Shown here: one piece after another, positions 24,094-31,353 of the stretch
How the letters are laid out: the number at the start of each line of letters is the position of its first letter
Numbering within the stretch: the first letter of the stretch is position 1
Assembly: GCF_014268885.2 (NCBI RefSeq)
Contig: NZ_CP077095.1
Coordinates: 1,989,501 to 2,053,500, forward strand
Direction of reading: 5' to 3'
Length of the DNA stretch: 64,000 nt
Source: Pseudomonas xantholysinigenes
Lineage (GTDB): Bacteria > Pseudomonadota > Gammaproteobacteria > Pseudomonadales > Pseudomonadaceae
Position numbers and translations under genes: made by a program
The notes under the pieces: model-generated
Told to the model about the DNA's origin: nothing
Database searches by the model: none
Seen by the model: the letters and a program-made list of their open reading frames with translations, nothing else

Positions 24094-26436
24094 GTGAGCT
24101 GGGTGCGGGTGGCAACGTACCGGTGCTGGTTGGGCCTGGCGCTGCTGGGGCCCGGCAGCGGCGTGGCCGACGAGCTGCCGCCGCCACCCTCGGAGAGCGC
24201 GGCGGTTGCCGACGCCACGCTGTACCTCGACGTGCTGGTGAACCAGGTGGCCAAGGCTGAGCTGGTGCCGGTGCAGCAGCGTGCCGGGCGCCTGTACCTG
24301 GACAGCGATGTGCTGCGCAGTGCCGGCGTGAAGTTGCCGGGCGACCCTCAGGGCGAGGTGGCGCTGGATGCGATCCCCGGCCTGCACAGCGACTACGACA
24401 GCCAGAACCAGCGCCTGCTGCTGCAGGTGCCGCCAGCCTGGCTGCCCGATCAGCGCCTGGGCGATCGCAACCTGTACCCGGCCACGCAGGCGCGCAGCAG
24501 TTTCGGCGCCTTGCTCAACTACGACGCCTACCTCAACGACACCGATGACGGCGGCACCTACCTGGCCGCCTGGAATGAGCTGCGCCTGTTCGACGACTGG
24601 GGCACCTTCTCCACCACCGGCCAGTGGCGCCAGTCGTTCAATGGCGCGCAGAGCCAGACCCGCCAGGGCTTCCTGCGTTACGACACCACGTTCCGCCATA
24701 CCGACGACCAGCGCTTGCTGACCTATGAAGCCGGCGACCTGGTCACCGGCGCGTTGCCCTGGACCACCTCGGTGCGCCTGGGCGGCCTGCAGGTATCGCG
24801 CGACTTCGGCGCCCGTCCGGACCTGGTCACCTACCCGCTGCCGGCGTTCGCCGGCGAGGCGGCGGTGCCCACTTCGCTGGACCTGTTCATCAATGGCTAC
24901 AAGAGCAGCACCACCGAGCTGCAGCCGGGCCCTTACACCTTGACCAACGTGCCGTTCATCAACGGTGCGGGCGAGGCGGTGGTGGTCACCACCGACGCCC
25001 TCGGCCGGCAGGTGTCGACCACCTTGCCGTTCTATGTCACCAGCAGTCTGCTAGCCAAGGGGTTGTCGGATTTTTCGCTGGCCGCCGGCAGCCTGCGCCG
25101 CGACTATGCCGTGCGCGACTTCGCCTATGGGCCAGGGGTGGCTACCGCCAGCCTGCGCCATGGCCTGAGCGACTACTTCACCCTCGAGACCCATGCCGAG
25201 ACCGCCGAGTCGATGATGCTCGGTGGCCTGGGCGGCAACCTGCGCCTGGGCACCTATGGCGTGCTCAACGCGGCGCTGGCGCAGAGCCGCTTCGACGGTG
25301 ACAGCGGCCAACAGGTGGCGCTGGGCTACCAGTACAACAGCCGGCGCATCGGCTTCAACTACCAGCGCATCGAGCGCCACGGCGACTATGCCGACTTGTC
25401 GCTGGTGGACAACCCCTTCACCCGCCTGAGCCGCCGCAGCGAGCAGGCCACCCTGAGCCTCAACCTCGACCGCTACGGCAGCCTCGGTGCCGGCTATTTC
25501 GATGTGCGCGCCGGCGACGGCACGCGCACGCGGCTGCTCAACCTCAGCTGGAGCAAGCCGCTGTGGGGCAACAGCAGCCTGTACCTGTCGGCCAACCGTG
25601 AGGTCGGCGACAGCCAGTGGGCGGTGCAGGCGCAACTGGTGATCCCGTTCGACCTGCGCGGCACCCTGGCCTTCAGCGCCGAGCGCAGCAAGGACGGCCA
25701 GGACCTGCAGCGGGTCAATTACAGCCAGGCGGTGCCGGTGGGCGGTGGGGTGGGCTACAACCTGGGCTACGCCACCGGTGGCAATCGCGACGACTACCGT
25801 CAGGCCGACCTGACCTGGCGCCTGCAGTCGGTGCAGTTGCAGGTGGGGGCCTATGGCAGCAGCGACGAGATGACCCGCTGGGCCGATGCCAGCGGTTCGC
25901 TGGTGCTGATGGACGCCGGGCTGTTCGCCGCCAACCGCATCGATGATGCCTTCGTGGTGGTCAGCACCAACGGCTATGCCGATGTGCCGGTGCGCTACGA
26001 GAACCAGCAGATTGGCCGTACCGATCGCAATGGCCATCTGTTGGTGCCCTACAGCAGTGGATATTACCGCGGCAAGTACGAGATCGATCCGATGGAGCTG
26101 CCCGCCGATGTGCTGGCGCCGCAGGTGGAGCAGCGCGTGGTCGTGCGCCGGGGCAGCGGCTACTTGCTGGAGTTCCCGCTCAAGCGCGTGCTGGCCGCGA
26201 GCCTGGTACTGGTCGACGGCCAGCAGCAGGAACTCAAGCTGGGCAGCCGTGTGCTGCACCAGGAAAGCGGCGGCGAGGCGGTGGTGGGCTGGGATGGCCT
26301 GGTGTACCTGGAGAACCTCGCGGCGCACAACCACCTGCAGGTGGACAAGGCCGACGGCGGGCGCTGCCAGGTTGATTTCGATCTGCCCGAAGGGCAGGGG
26401 CCGATCCCGCTGATCGGCCCATTGGTGTGCCAATGA
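24094..26436 (+). CDS. Outer-membrane pilus usher (CsuD/FimD-like)
   Basis: About 780 residues. The signal peptide (YRCWLGLALLGPGSGVA) is followed by an N-terminal usher domain (ATLYLDVLVNQ, LYLDSDVLRSAG), a beta-barrel with the plug (SLDLFINGYKSSTTELQPGP, FINGAGEAVVVTTDALGR), and C-terminal domains ending CQVDFDLPEGQGPIPLIGPLVCQ. Smaller than classical FimD, as expected for the archaic Csu class. The start is a GTG at 24094; a second GTG nine bases on is possible. Its stop overlaps the ATG of the tip gene (ATGA), showing coupling. Confidence 0.9.
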   Translation: MSWVRVATYRCWLGLALLGPGSGVADELPPPPSESAAVADATLYLDVLVNQVAKAELVPVQQRAGRLYLDSDVLRSAGVKLPGDPQGEVALDAIPGLHSDYDSQNQRLLLQVPPAWLPDQRLGDRNLYPATQARSSFGALLNYDAYLNDTDDGGTYLAAWNELRLFDDWGTFSTTGQWRQSFNGAQSQTRQGFLRYDTTFRHTDDQRLLTYEAGDLVTGALPWTTSVRLGGLQVSRDFGARPDLVTYPLPAFAGEAAVPTSLDLFINGYKSSTTELQPGPYTLTNVPFINGAGEAVVVTTDALGRQVSTTLPFYVTSSLLAKGLSDFSLAAGSLRRDYAVRDFAYGPGVATASLRHGLSDYFTLETHAETAESMMLGGLGGNLRLGTYGVLNAALAQSRFDGDSGQQVALGYQYNSRRIGFNYQRIERHGDYADLSLVDNPFTRLSRRSEQATLSLNLDRYGSLGAGYFDVRAGDGTRTRLLNLSWSKPLWGNSSLYLSANREVGDSQWAVQAQLVIPFDLRGTLAFSAERSKDGQDLQRVNYSQAVPVGGGVGYNLGYATGGNRDDYRQADLTWRLQSVQLQVGAYGSSDEMTRWADASGSLVLMDAGLFAANRIDDAFVVVSTNGYADVPVRYENQQIGRTDRNGHLLVPYSSGYYRGKYEIDPMELPADVLAPQVEQRVVVRRGSGYLLEFPLKRVLAASLVLVDGQQQELKLGSRVLHQESGGEAVVGWDGLVYLENLAAHNHLQVDKADGGRCQVDFDLPEGQGPIPLIGPLVCQ

Positions 26437-27401
26437 GTGGGCCGTGGCGCTGTCTGATGATGGCCGCGCTCCTGCTGCCGGGGTCGGCCTGGGCATTGTG
26501 CTCGTCGGTGGCGACCACGCCAGCGGCCTTCGGCACGGTCAACTCGACCCTGGTGCGCACCACCGTGCAGACCGCCTCGACCACCAATTCCGGCTTGCAG
26601 TGCACCGGTTCGTTGCTCAGCCTGCTGACCAGCAACGACCATTTCTACGCCACCATCACCCCGGCCTCCGGTGGCCTGGTCGGGCCGACCGGCGACGTCA
26701 TCAACTACACCCTGTACGCCGACAACAGCGTCAACTACCCGATCACCCGTGGCGTGGCCTTCGATTTCGCCCGCAATGGCATCATCGATCTGCTGGGGCT
26801 GCTGAGTGGTCCGACACCCAAGGCCGTGCCGATCTACCTGCGTACGCAAATTGGTAGCAACGTCGCCGCGGGCTTGTACCAGGAGACCCTGAGCGTCGCC
26901 TGGAGCTGGAACTACTGTTCGGGTATCGGCATCGGCGCCATCTGCCTGGGGCGTGACATTGGCAATGGCAGCCAGTCGCTCACGGTCAGCCTGACGGTGA
27001 GCAATGATTGCCAGATCACCACCCCGAACATCAGCTTCGCCAGTGCGCCGGTGGTGGCCGGGTTTGCCACGGTCAACCAGAGTGTCAGCCTGTCGTGCAC
27101 CAAGGGCAGCAGCTACACCGTGGGGCTGGATGACGGGCAGAATGTGTCGGGCGGGCGGCGGCGGATGAAGTCCAGTGCCAATAATTACCTGGCCTACGAC
27201 ATTTTCAAGAGTGCCGGTGTGGTGCGCTGGGGCTCGCTGGGCGCGGCGCGGCGGGCCAGCAGCGATGCCGATGTGAACCCGGGCAACGGCACCGGCACGG
27301 GCAGCCAGGTGTTCAACTACAACGCCAAGGTCTACACCGACCAGGCCACACCACCGGCGGCGAGCTATACCGACAGTGTGATCCTGGATGTGCAGTTCTG
27401 A
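26433..27401 (+). CDS. Two-domain Csu-type tip adhesin (CsuE-like)
   Basis: A 322-residue protein with signal peptide (MMAALLLPGSAWA). It holds two SCPU modules: one from about residue 25 (CSSVATTPAAFGTVNSTLVRT) and one from about 185 (LTVSNDCQITTPNISFASAP, SLSCTKGSSYTVGLDDGQN), the second ending YTDSVILDVQF. A double-domain last subunit is the hallmark of the CsuE tip adhesin, whose hydrophobic fingers give attachment to abiotic surfaces. The ATG at 26433 overlaps the usher stop. It ends the operon; a REP hairpin follows. Confidence 0.87.
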   Translation: MSGPWRCLMMAALLLPGSAWALCSSVATTPAAFGTVNSTLVRTTVQTASTTNSGLQCTGSLLSLLTSNDHFYATITPASGGLVGPTGDVINYTLYADNSVNYPITRGVAFDFARNGIIDLLGLLSGPTPKAVPIYLRTQIGSNVAAGLYQETLSVAWSWNYCSGIGIGAICLGRDIGNGSQSLTVSLTVSNDCQITTPNISFASAPVVAGFATVNQSVSLSCTKGSSYTVGLDDGQNVSGGRRRMKSSANNYLAYDIFKSAGVVRWGSLGAARRASSDADVNPGNGTGTGSQVFNYNAKVYTDQATPPAASYTDSVILDVQF

Positions 27402-27431
27402 GTAATTTCGCCTGCCGCACGCAATCCTCGT

Positions 27432-27472
27432 GTGTAGGGGCGGCCTTGCGCGGCGCAAGGCCGCTCCTACAC
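27432..27472. repeat. REP palindrome between convergent genes
   Basis: GTGTAGGGGCGGCCTTGCGC and its near-perfect inverse GGCGCAAGGCCGCTCCTACAC form a 20-bp-arm hairpin between the tip adhesin and the M14 peptidase gene. It may also help stop both transcripts, though it lacks a T-run. Confidence 0.8.
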
Positions 27473-27487
27473 AGGGGATCGTTTGGC

Positions 27488-28636
27488 TCAGCGCAGGTCG
27501 TCGACCATCTTCAGCAAGGTCTCCAGCACCGCCCCGGCCAGCGCCTTGGAGCGCTCACCCGACCAGCCAGTGCGCGGGTTCGGCGCGTCGTCGTGGTCCT
27601 TGAATGGCATTTCCAGTGTCAGTGACAGGCAGTCATGGGCCTGGCCCACGGCATTGCAGGCCAGGGTCATGTTGGCCTGGCCCGGCTCGTCGCGGGTGTA
27701 GCCGTACTTCGTCTGGAAGTCCGGCGTCAGGCTGCACAGGGTGCTGCGGAACTGCTCTTCCAGCTTGGCGATGCGCGGCGTGTAGCCGGGGTTGCCCTCG
27801 CAGGCCGCGGTGAACACATGGGGGATCTCTTCGTCGCCATGGGCATCGATGAAGGCGTCCACGCCATGCAGCTTCATCTGGCTCTGGGCGAAGAACACCT
27901 CGGGGCTCAGTTCGACGCTGGCGTCCTGCCAGGCGCGGTTGAGGTCCTTGCCCTTGAAGTTGGTGCGCAGGTGGCCGAGGAAGGCGCCGTCCGGGTTCAT
28001 GTTGGGGACCAGGTACAGGTCGGCCTTGGCCAGCAGTTGCTGGATGACCGGGCCGTTGGCTGCGAGAGCGTCGATCACGCCCTCCATGAACCATTCGGCC
28101 ATGTGCTCGCCAGGGTGCTGCTGGGCGATGATCCACAGCTTGCGCTTGCCAGCTGCGCCGTTGCCCGCACGCAGCAGGGGGATATCTCGGCCCTGCACGC
28201 TGCGGCCGCTGGCCAGCAGCTCCACGCCGGGGATCTGCCGGGCGCGTTCGATCAGTTGGTTGTGGCGGGCGCGAGGGTAGGGCTCGAAGTAGGCGAACCA
28301 GGCGTGCTCCTGTTCGGCCTTGAAGTCGAAGCTCAGGGCCTTGCCGTCGAACTGGCTGGGTACGCGGAACCAGGTCTGCTGGTCGTAGGAGGCCACGGCG
28401 TGGTAGCCGCTCCAGGCGTTCTGGTAGGACGACTCATGGGCGTTGTCCAGGCTGAAGCGATGGACCTGGCCCGGGGTCAGGCCGCGGGCCCGGAAGTGGA
28501 ACCACTGGAAGTGGTCGCTGTGGCTGTCCTTGCGGATGTTCAGGTGGACATGCGCAGGGTCGCTGGCGTCCTTGATCAGGATGTTGCCGGAATCGAAATC
28601 GCAGTCGATGTGCAGCGGGGAGCGCGTCACGGTCAT
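27488..28636 (-). CDS. M14-family zinc carboxypeptidase (cytosolic carboxypeptidase-like)
   Basis: A 382-residue protein. Residues 1-125 form the beta-rich N-terminal domain typical of cytosolic carboxypeptidases (SGNILIKDASDPAHVHLNIRKD, YDQQTWFRVPSQF). The peptidase domain has the zinc ligands in QQHPGEHMAEWFMEG (H, E) and FIDAHGDEEIP (H), the substrate-binding NMNPDG and NFKGKDLNRAW, and the catalytic Glu in LTLEMPFKDH. No signal peptide, so it acts in the cytosol, presumably trimming C-terminal residues of peptides or proteins; the bacterial substrate is unknown. Convergent with the pilus operon. Confidence 0.9.
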   Translation of the reverse strand: MTVTRSPLHIDCDFDSGNILIKDASDPAHVHLNIRKDSHSDHFQWFHFRARGLTPGQVHRFSLDNAHESSYQNAWSGYHAVASYDQQTWFRVPSQFDGKALSFDFKAEQEHAWFAYFEPYPRARHNQLIERARQIPGVELLASGRSVQGRDIPLLRAGNGAAGKRKLWIIAQQHPGEHMAEWFMEGVIDALAANGPVIQQLLAKADLYLVPNMNPDGAFLGHLRTNFKGKDLNRAWQDASVELSPEVFFAQSQMKLHGVDAFIDAHGDEEIPHVFTAACEGNPGYTPRIAKLEEQFRSTLCSLTPDFQTKYGYTRDEPGQANMTLACNAVGQAHDCLSLTLEMPFKDHDDAPNPRTGWSGERSKALAGAVLETLLKMVDDLR

Positions 28637-28718
28637 TGCCAGCCTCCTGTTGGCGTTGTTGTGACCGTACTCTACACCGCTTGGCGGCGAGGGTGCGTAT
28701 GTTGATCAGGACTAACGT

Positions 28719-28838
28719 GTGTAGGAGCGGCCTTGTGTCGCGAAAGGGCCGCATAGCGGCCCCGGCGATATCAGCTTGATCCACGAATCCTGGGGGCGCT
28801 TCGCACCCCTTTCGCGACACGAGGCCGCTCCTACAGGG
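28719..28838. repeat. REP palindrome pair
   Basis: TGTAGGAGCGGCCTTGTGTC near 28720 and the inverted GACACGAGGCCGCTCCTACA near 28836 are outer arms; GGGCCGCATAGCGGCCCC and GGGGGCGCTTCGCACCCC are inner hairpins. It fills the intergenic region between the M14 peptidase promoter and the FecR-N gene end. Confidence 0.85.
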
Positions 28839-28858
28839 ATTGCGCATTGTATGAAGTG

Positions 28859-29374
28859 TCAGGCTAGGAGCCCCAGCGCTACAAGCGCCGCAACACCAAG
28901 CCCGATGGCAATCGAGCAGCCACCCAGCGACAGCGCCGCGCGCCCTTGTCGGTACCAGCCGTCATGACCGAGCTGCCGCGCCGGGGCGAGCAGGCTGCGC
29001 CAGCGCAGTTCGGTGTCGTGGAAGGCGCGCAGGTGATCGGGGTTGGCATCCAGCCAGCGGCGAAAATCGATGCGTTCGCTGGCCGTCACCTGTGGGCTCT
29101 GCAGGCGCACGTACCATTGGCCGGCGATGCTGGCCAGCGCGTCGCCGGGCGCACGGGCGGCCTGCAGGGCCTGGTTCATATGGCGCTCGATGCTGATCAG
29201 GGGCAGGTCCAGGCGCGCGGCGATGGCGGCGAAGCCCAGCTGGTCGAGGCGATTGAGCAAGAACACTTGCTGGACCCGGCGCGGCAGGCGCCTGAGTGCA
29301 TGCAGCAAGGCATCTTCGTCGTGCCGTTCGGCCGTGCGCGGGTCATGCTCGAGGGGCAGCAGCAGGCGGGTCAT
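28859..29374 (-). CDS. Sigma-70 region 4 / FecR N-terminal (DUF4880) membrane fusion
   Basis: A 171-residue protein with three parts. Residues about 18-65 (ALRRLPRRVQQVFLLNRLDQ, IAARLDLPLISIERHMNQAL) look like region 4 of a FecI-type ECF sigma factor. Residues about 75-130 (AGQWYVRLQSPQVTASERID, RWLDANPDHLRAF) are the DUF4880 N-terminal domain of FecR anti-sigma regulators. The end is one membrane helix (SIAIGLGVAALVALGLLA). It lacks sigma region 2 and the periplasmic FecR domain. AAGGAG six bases before the ATG at 29374 fixes the start. A Fur-like box overlaps its likely promoter. I infer an iron-regulated regulator; its function is not established here. Confidence 0.75.
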   Translation of the reverse strand: MTRLLLPLEHDPRTAERHDEDALLHALRRLPRRVQQVFLLNRLDQLGFAAIAARLDLPLISIERHMNQALQAARAPGDALASIAGQWYVRLQSPQVTASERIDFRRWLDANPDHLRAFHDTELRWRSLLAPARQLGHDGWYRQGRAALSLGGCSIAIGLGVAALVALGLLA

Positions 29375-29431
29375 GGACAGCTCCTTGCTCATTAAGGATA
29401 GGGGTGGGGGCATCTTCCTTGACGCGAAGTC

Positions 29432-29460
29432 AGCTTAGTCTTAACGAGATTGATTCTCAA
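29432..29460 (-). promoter_or_regulatory. Promoter with candidate Fur box of the region-4/FecR-N gene
   Basis: On the reverse strand TTGAGA (29460-29455), 17 bases, TAAGCT (29437-29432). GAGATTGATTCTC (29446-29458), a near-palindrome resembling the ATTCTC half of a Fur box, overlaps the -35. This suggests iron repression. Confidence 0.5.
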
Positions 29461-29557
29461 GTGCTGATTCGGCAAAGATTTGTAATGAGCGTTCACGTGC
29501 TGACACACTTTTGCTATCATCGGCGCCATTAAACGATCTTCATTAGCCTGAAGAGCC

Positions 29558-29588
29558 AAAAAAAATGACCCGGCAAAAAGCCGGGTCA
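29558..29588 (-). terminator. prrF Rho-independent terminator
   Basis: TGACCCGGC (29588-29580 on the reverse strand), loop TTTTT, GCCGGGTCA (29574-29566), then eight T (29565-29558). Confidence 0.95.
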
Positions 29589-29675
29589 AAAACCGTGATT
29601 AGCCTGATGAGGAGATAATCTGAGCGTCCGACCTGAGGACGTTGCAGGTTATCCAGCGGGTCTCGCGACCTGCTG
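29558..29675 (-). ncRNA. prrF: PrrF iron-responsive small RNA
   Basis: About 115-nt sRNA on the reverse strand, recognised from the core CAGATTATCTCCTCATCAGG (29620-29601) followed by CTAATCACGG and TTTTTGACCCGGC. This is the conserved antisense core by which PrrF pairs with mRNAs of iron-rich, non-essential proteins (sodB and TCA enzymes in P. aeruginosa). Its 5' part has the GGTCGCGAGACC hairpin, and it ends in a strong terminator. It is Hfq-dependent and Fur-repressed in P. aeruginosa. Its promoter overlaps a good Fur box. P. putida carries two dispersed prrF copies; which one this is cannot be told here. The 5' end is inferred from the promoter. Confidence 0.92.
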
Positions 29676-29680
29676 AGTGC

Positions 29681-29709
29681 AATAATAATCGTTATCATTT
29701 GCCAGTCAA
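29681..29709 (-). promoter_or_regulatory. prrF promoter with Fur box
   Basis: On the reverse strand TTGACT (29709-29704), 16 bases, TATTAT (29687-29682). The spacer and -10 contain AATGATAACGATTATTATT (29699-29681), a close match to the 19-bp Fur consensus GATAATGATAATCATTATC. Repression by Fe-Fur is expected. Confidence 0.88.
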
Positions 29710-29898
29710 ATGATTTTTCCGTCATCCGGTAAAAAAATCCTCCTGACGCCTTCCTCGTCCCCGGCAATCGGGGCTATTGCCGTTCGTCGGCCATCACGTT
29801 CTCCCTAGGCTTTGTAGGCAAAGTGCCTGCGCGACTCCGACCGTTCCTCGCCTGTTTTCGCCTTGCCTGATCGCTGCTCGGCTACTTTCGTACAAACC

Positions 29899-30216
29899 CT
29901 ATCGATTACCCATTTTTTCCGCGGCGTGGCACTGCTCCAGCAGGGCGCGAGCCATGTTCATCATGTGCATCAACGCAAACACCACTTCTCGGGTGGTGCC
30001 CTGCAGGTGGCTGCCGGTTTCCTCGGCGGTTGCCGCGGCGCAGCGCAGCAGGGCCATGGCGTGCTCGCTGGCCTGGGCGTTGCTGACGCCCTCGCGCAGG
30101 GTCCATGGCGAGCGCTCCAGGTCAGGTTTGACCGGGGTGGGGTTGAGGTAATAATCGAGGGCGCGGCGGGCGGCCTCTTCGTCGAGATCTGTGTCTTCTT
30201 TTTTCGTATCGCTCAT
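29899..30216 (-). CDS. DUF6124 family protein (formerly DUF3077)
   Basis: A 105-residue acidic helical protein: ALDYYLNPTPVKPDLERSPW followed by NAQASEHAMALLRCAAATAEETGSHL and REVVFALMHMMNMARALLEQ. This matches the small Pseudomonas-specific DUF6124 family, usually found in several paralogues per genome, with no known function. No signal peptide. It lies between prrF and the LexA-like regulator gene, and is divergent from the latter, so it is a candidate target of that repressor. Confidence 0.83.
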   Translation of the reverse strand: MSDTKKEDTDLDEEAARRALDYYLNPTPVKPDLERSPWTLREGVSNAQASEHAMALLRCAAATAEETGSHLQGTTREVVFALMHMMNMARALLEQCHAAEKMGNR

Positions 30217-30345
30217 GACTGCACCTATGAAATCCGTTCCAGGACAATGAACGTTGATGTTAGGTCAAGTTGTATTGTTTTTGCGTGCTAAGATAATTCT
30301 GGATGTGTATTGAAGCCGTTCATCCAGCCCGTATCGTTCTCAGCC
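30217..30345. promoter_or_regulatory. Divergent promoter region DUF6124 gene / LexA-like regulator
   Basis: Some 130 bases, AT-richer than the surroundings (TTGATGTTAGGTCAAGTTGTA, TTGTTTTTGCGTGCTAAGATAAT). GTGCTAAGATAATTC contains a plausible -10 (AAGATAAT) for the regulator gene. An operator for the adjacent HTH protein is expected here but no clear palindrome is assigned. Confidence 0.4.
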
Positions 30346-30999
30346 ATGGAAAACTGGATCGAATTTCTGTCGCGCTACCAGCGCGAGCACAACCTCAAGC
30401 AGCATCAACTGGCCGAACGCCTGGGCATGACCCAAGGCGGTGTCGGCCATTGGTTGCGCGGCACGCGCAGGCCGACCCTGGCCACTGTCAACGAAAAGCT
30501 GGAAAAGCTGGGCCTGGCGTACCTCGAGGCGCGGGTGATGGTGGTCGAGCGGGACATGACCCGCGAAAGCCGGGGTGTCTATGCGGTGGAGCGGCCGCCG
30601 TCGGTCAATGCCCTGCGCCACGCCAGTTTTCGCTTTCCGGTGTTGCGCTGGGCCGACCTGCAAGGGGCGTTGCCGCACACCGGCGACACCCAGGAGCTGA
30701 CCGGCTACATGCCGGCCGGCAACGCCTTCTGGTTGCCGGTGGAGAATGACGCGATGAATGCCGCCAGTGGCCGCAGCGTGCCGCAGGGCGTGCTGGTGCT
30801 GGTGGATGCGGGGATCGAGGCCGCGCCGGGGCGCCTGGTGGTGGCCCGCCAACCGGGCAAGCCGGCGGTGCTGCGCGAGCTGATCGAGGAGGGCGGGCAG
30901 CAGATGCTCAGGCCGCTCAATACCTTGTATCCGACGGTACTGTGCGAGGAAGGGTGCGAGTTCCTCGGGGTGGTGGTGCGGATGCACGGGGTGCTCTAG
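30346..30999 (+). CDS. LexA-like transcriptional repressor (XRE HTH + S24 domain) lacking the Ser/Lys dyad
   Basis: A 217-residue regulator. Residues about 5-60 form a lambda-repressor/XRE HTH (EHNLKQHQLAERLGMTQGGV, WLRGTRRPTL); the C-terminal half is an S24 LexA/CI-type domain (GNAFWLPVENDAMN, VPQGVLVLVDAG, RLVVARQPGKPAVLRELIEE). In active members the segment reads GDSM with the nucleophile Ser, and a Lys sits before the final strand. Here they are NDAM (Ser replaced by Ala) and VLREL (Arg at the Lys place). Autocleavage is therefore unlikely, so this is probably a non-cleavable regulator or a dimerising S24 fold. ATG 30346 is chosen because the HTH begins right after it. Confidence 0.87.
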   Translation: MENWIEFLSRYQREHNLKQHQLAERLGMTQGGVGHWLRGTRRPTLATVNEKLEKLGLAYLEARVMVVERDMTRESRGVYAVERPPSVNALRHASFRFPVLRWADLQGALPHTGDTQELTGYMPAGNAFWLPVENDAMNAASGRSVPQGVLVLVDAGIEAAPGRLVVARQPGKPAVLRELIEEGGQQMLRPLNTLYPTVLCEEGCEFLGVVVRMHGVL

Positions 31000-31058
31000 G
31001 TTCGCGTGCAGATCGTGTTGGGGCTGCGAGGTGCCAGGCGGGAGCCTTGCAGCGCTCT

Positions 31059-31111
31059 TGAGATCGAGCGCCGCCCGCGCGGCGCATCGCGACGCAAGGC
31101 CGCTCCTACAT
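31059..31111. repeat. REP copy, left arm of 53-base inverted repeat
   Basis: TGAGATCGAGCGCCGCCCGC followed by GCGGCGCATCGCGACGCAAG and GCCGCTCCTACAT; identical, in inverse orientation, to 31263-31315. The inner GCGCCGCCCGCGCGGCGC also folds on itself. Confidence 0.9.
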
Positions 31112-31262
31112 TTGTTGCAACGTGCCAAACCTGTCAGGCCATGGTTGCCCGCCTTGGTGCATGTCTTGAGACAGGTGAGGCGCCAGTGGTGCCCACACTG
31201 AAACCGCGTCGTACCAACAAGGCGTGCCAGGTGATGGCACAGGATTGACTGGCCCGAAACAG

Positions 31263-31315
31263 ATGTAGGAGCGGCCTTGCGTCGCGATGCGCCGCGCGGG
31301 CGGCGCTCGATCTCA
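31263..31315. repeat. REP copy, right arm of 53-base inverted repeat
   Basis: ATGTAGGAGCGGCCTTGCGT ... GGCGCTCGATCTCA, the exact reverse complement of 31059-31111. Confidence 0.9.
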
Positions 31316-31353
31316 CAGGCGAAACAACCCTTTAGACGAACACATTGCCGCCG

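Larger units (their letters stand above)
31000..31353. other. Intergenic region with long inverted repeat
   Basis: About 354 bases between the LexA-like gene and liuD (convergent). It contains two 53-base perfectly inverted REP copies (31059-31111 and 31263-31315) separated by 151 bases of non-REP sequence (31112-31262). Open frames that cross it have no coding character. The liuD 3' end lies at the right. Confidence 0.6.

Noticed and set aside
29392..29589. Reverse-strand 65-codon open frame between prrF and the region-4/FecR-N gene
   Set aside because: Starts inside the prrF terminator and runs through the downstream promoter; no ribosome site and unlikely composition.
29543..29767. Reverse-strand 74-codon open frame across prrF
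   Set aside because: It covers the sRNA promoter, core and terminator; these explain the sequence, and the translation shows no coding character.
31134..31316. Short open frames in the 31.0-31.3 kb repeat region
   Set aside because: They read through REP palindromes; such frames recur wherever this repeat occurs.
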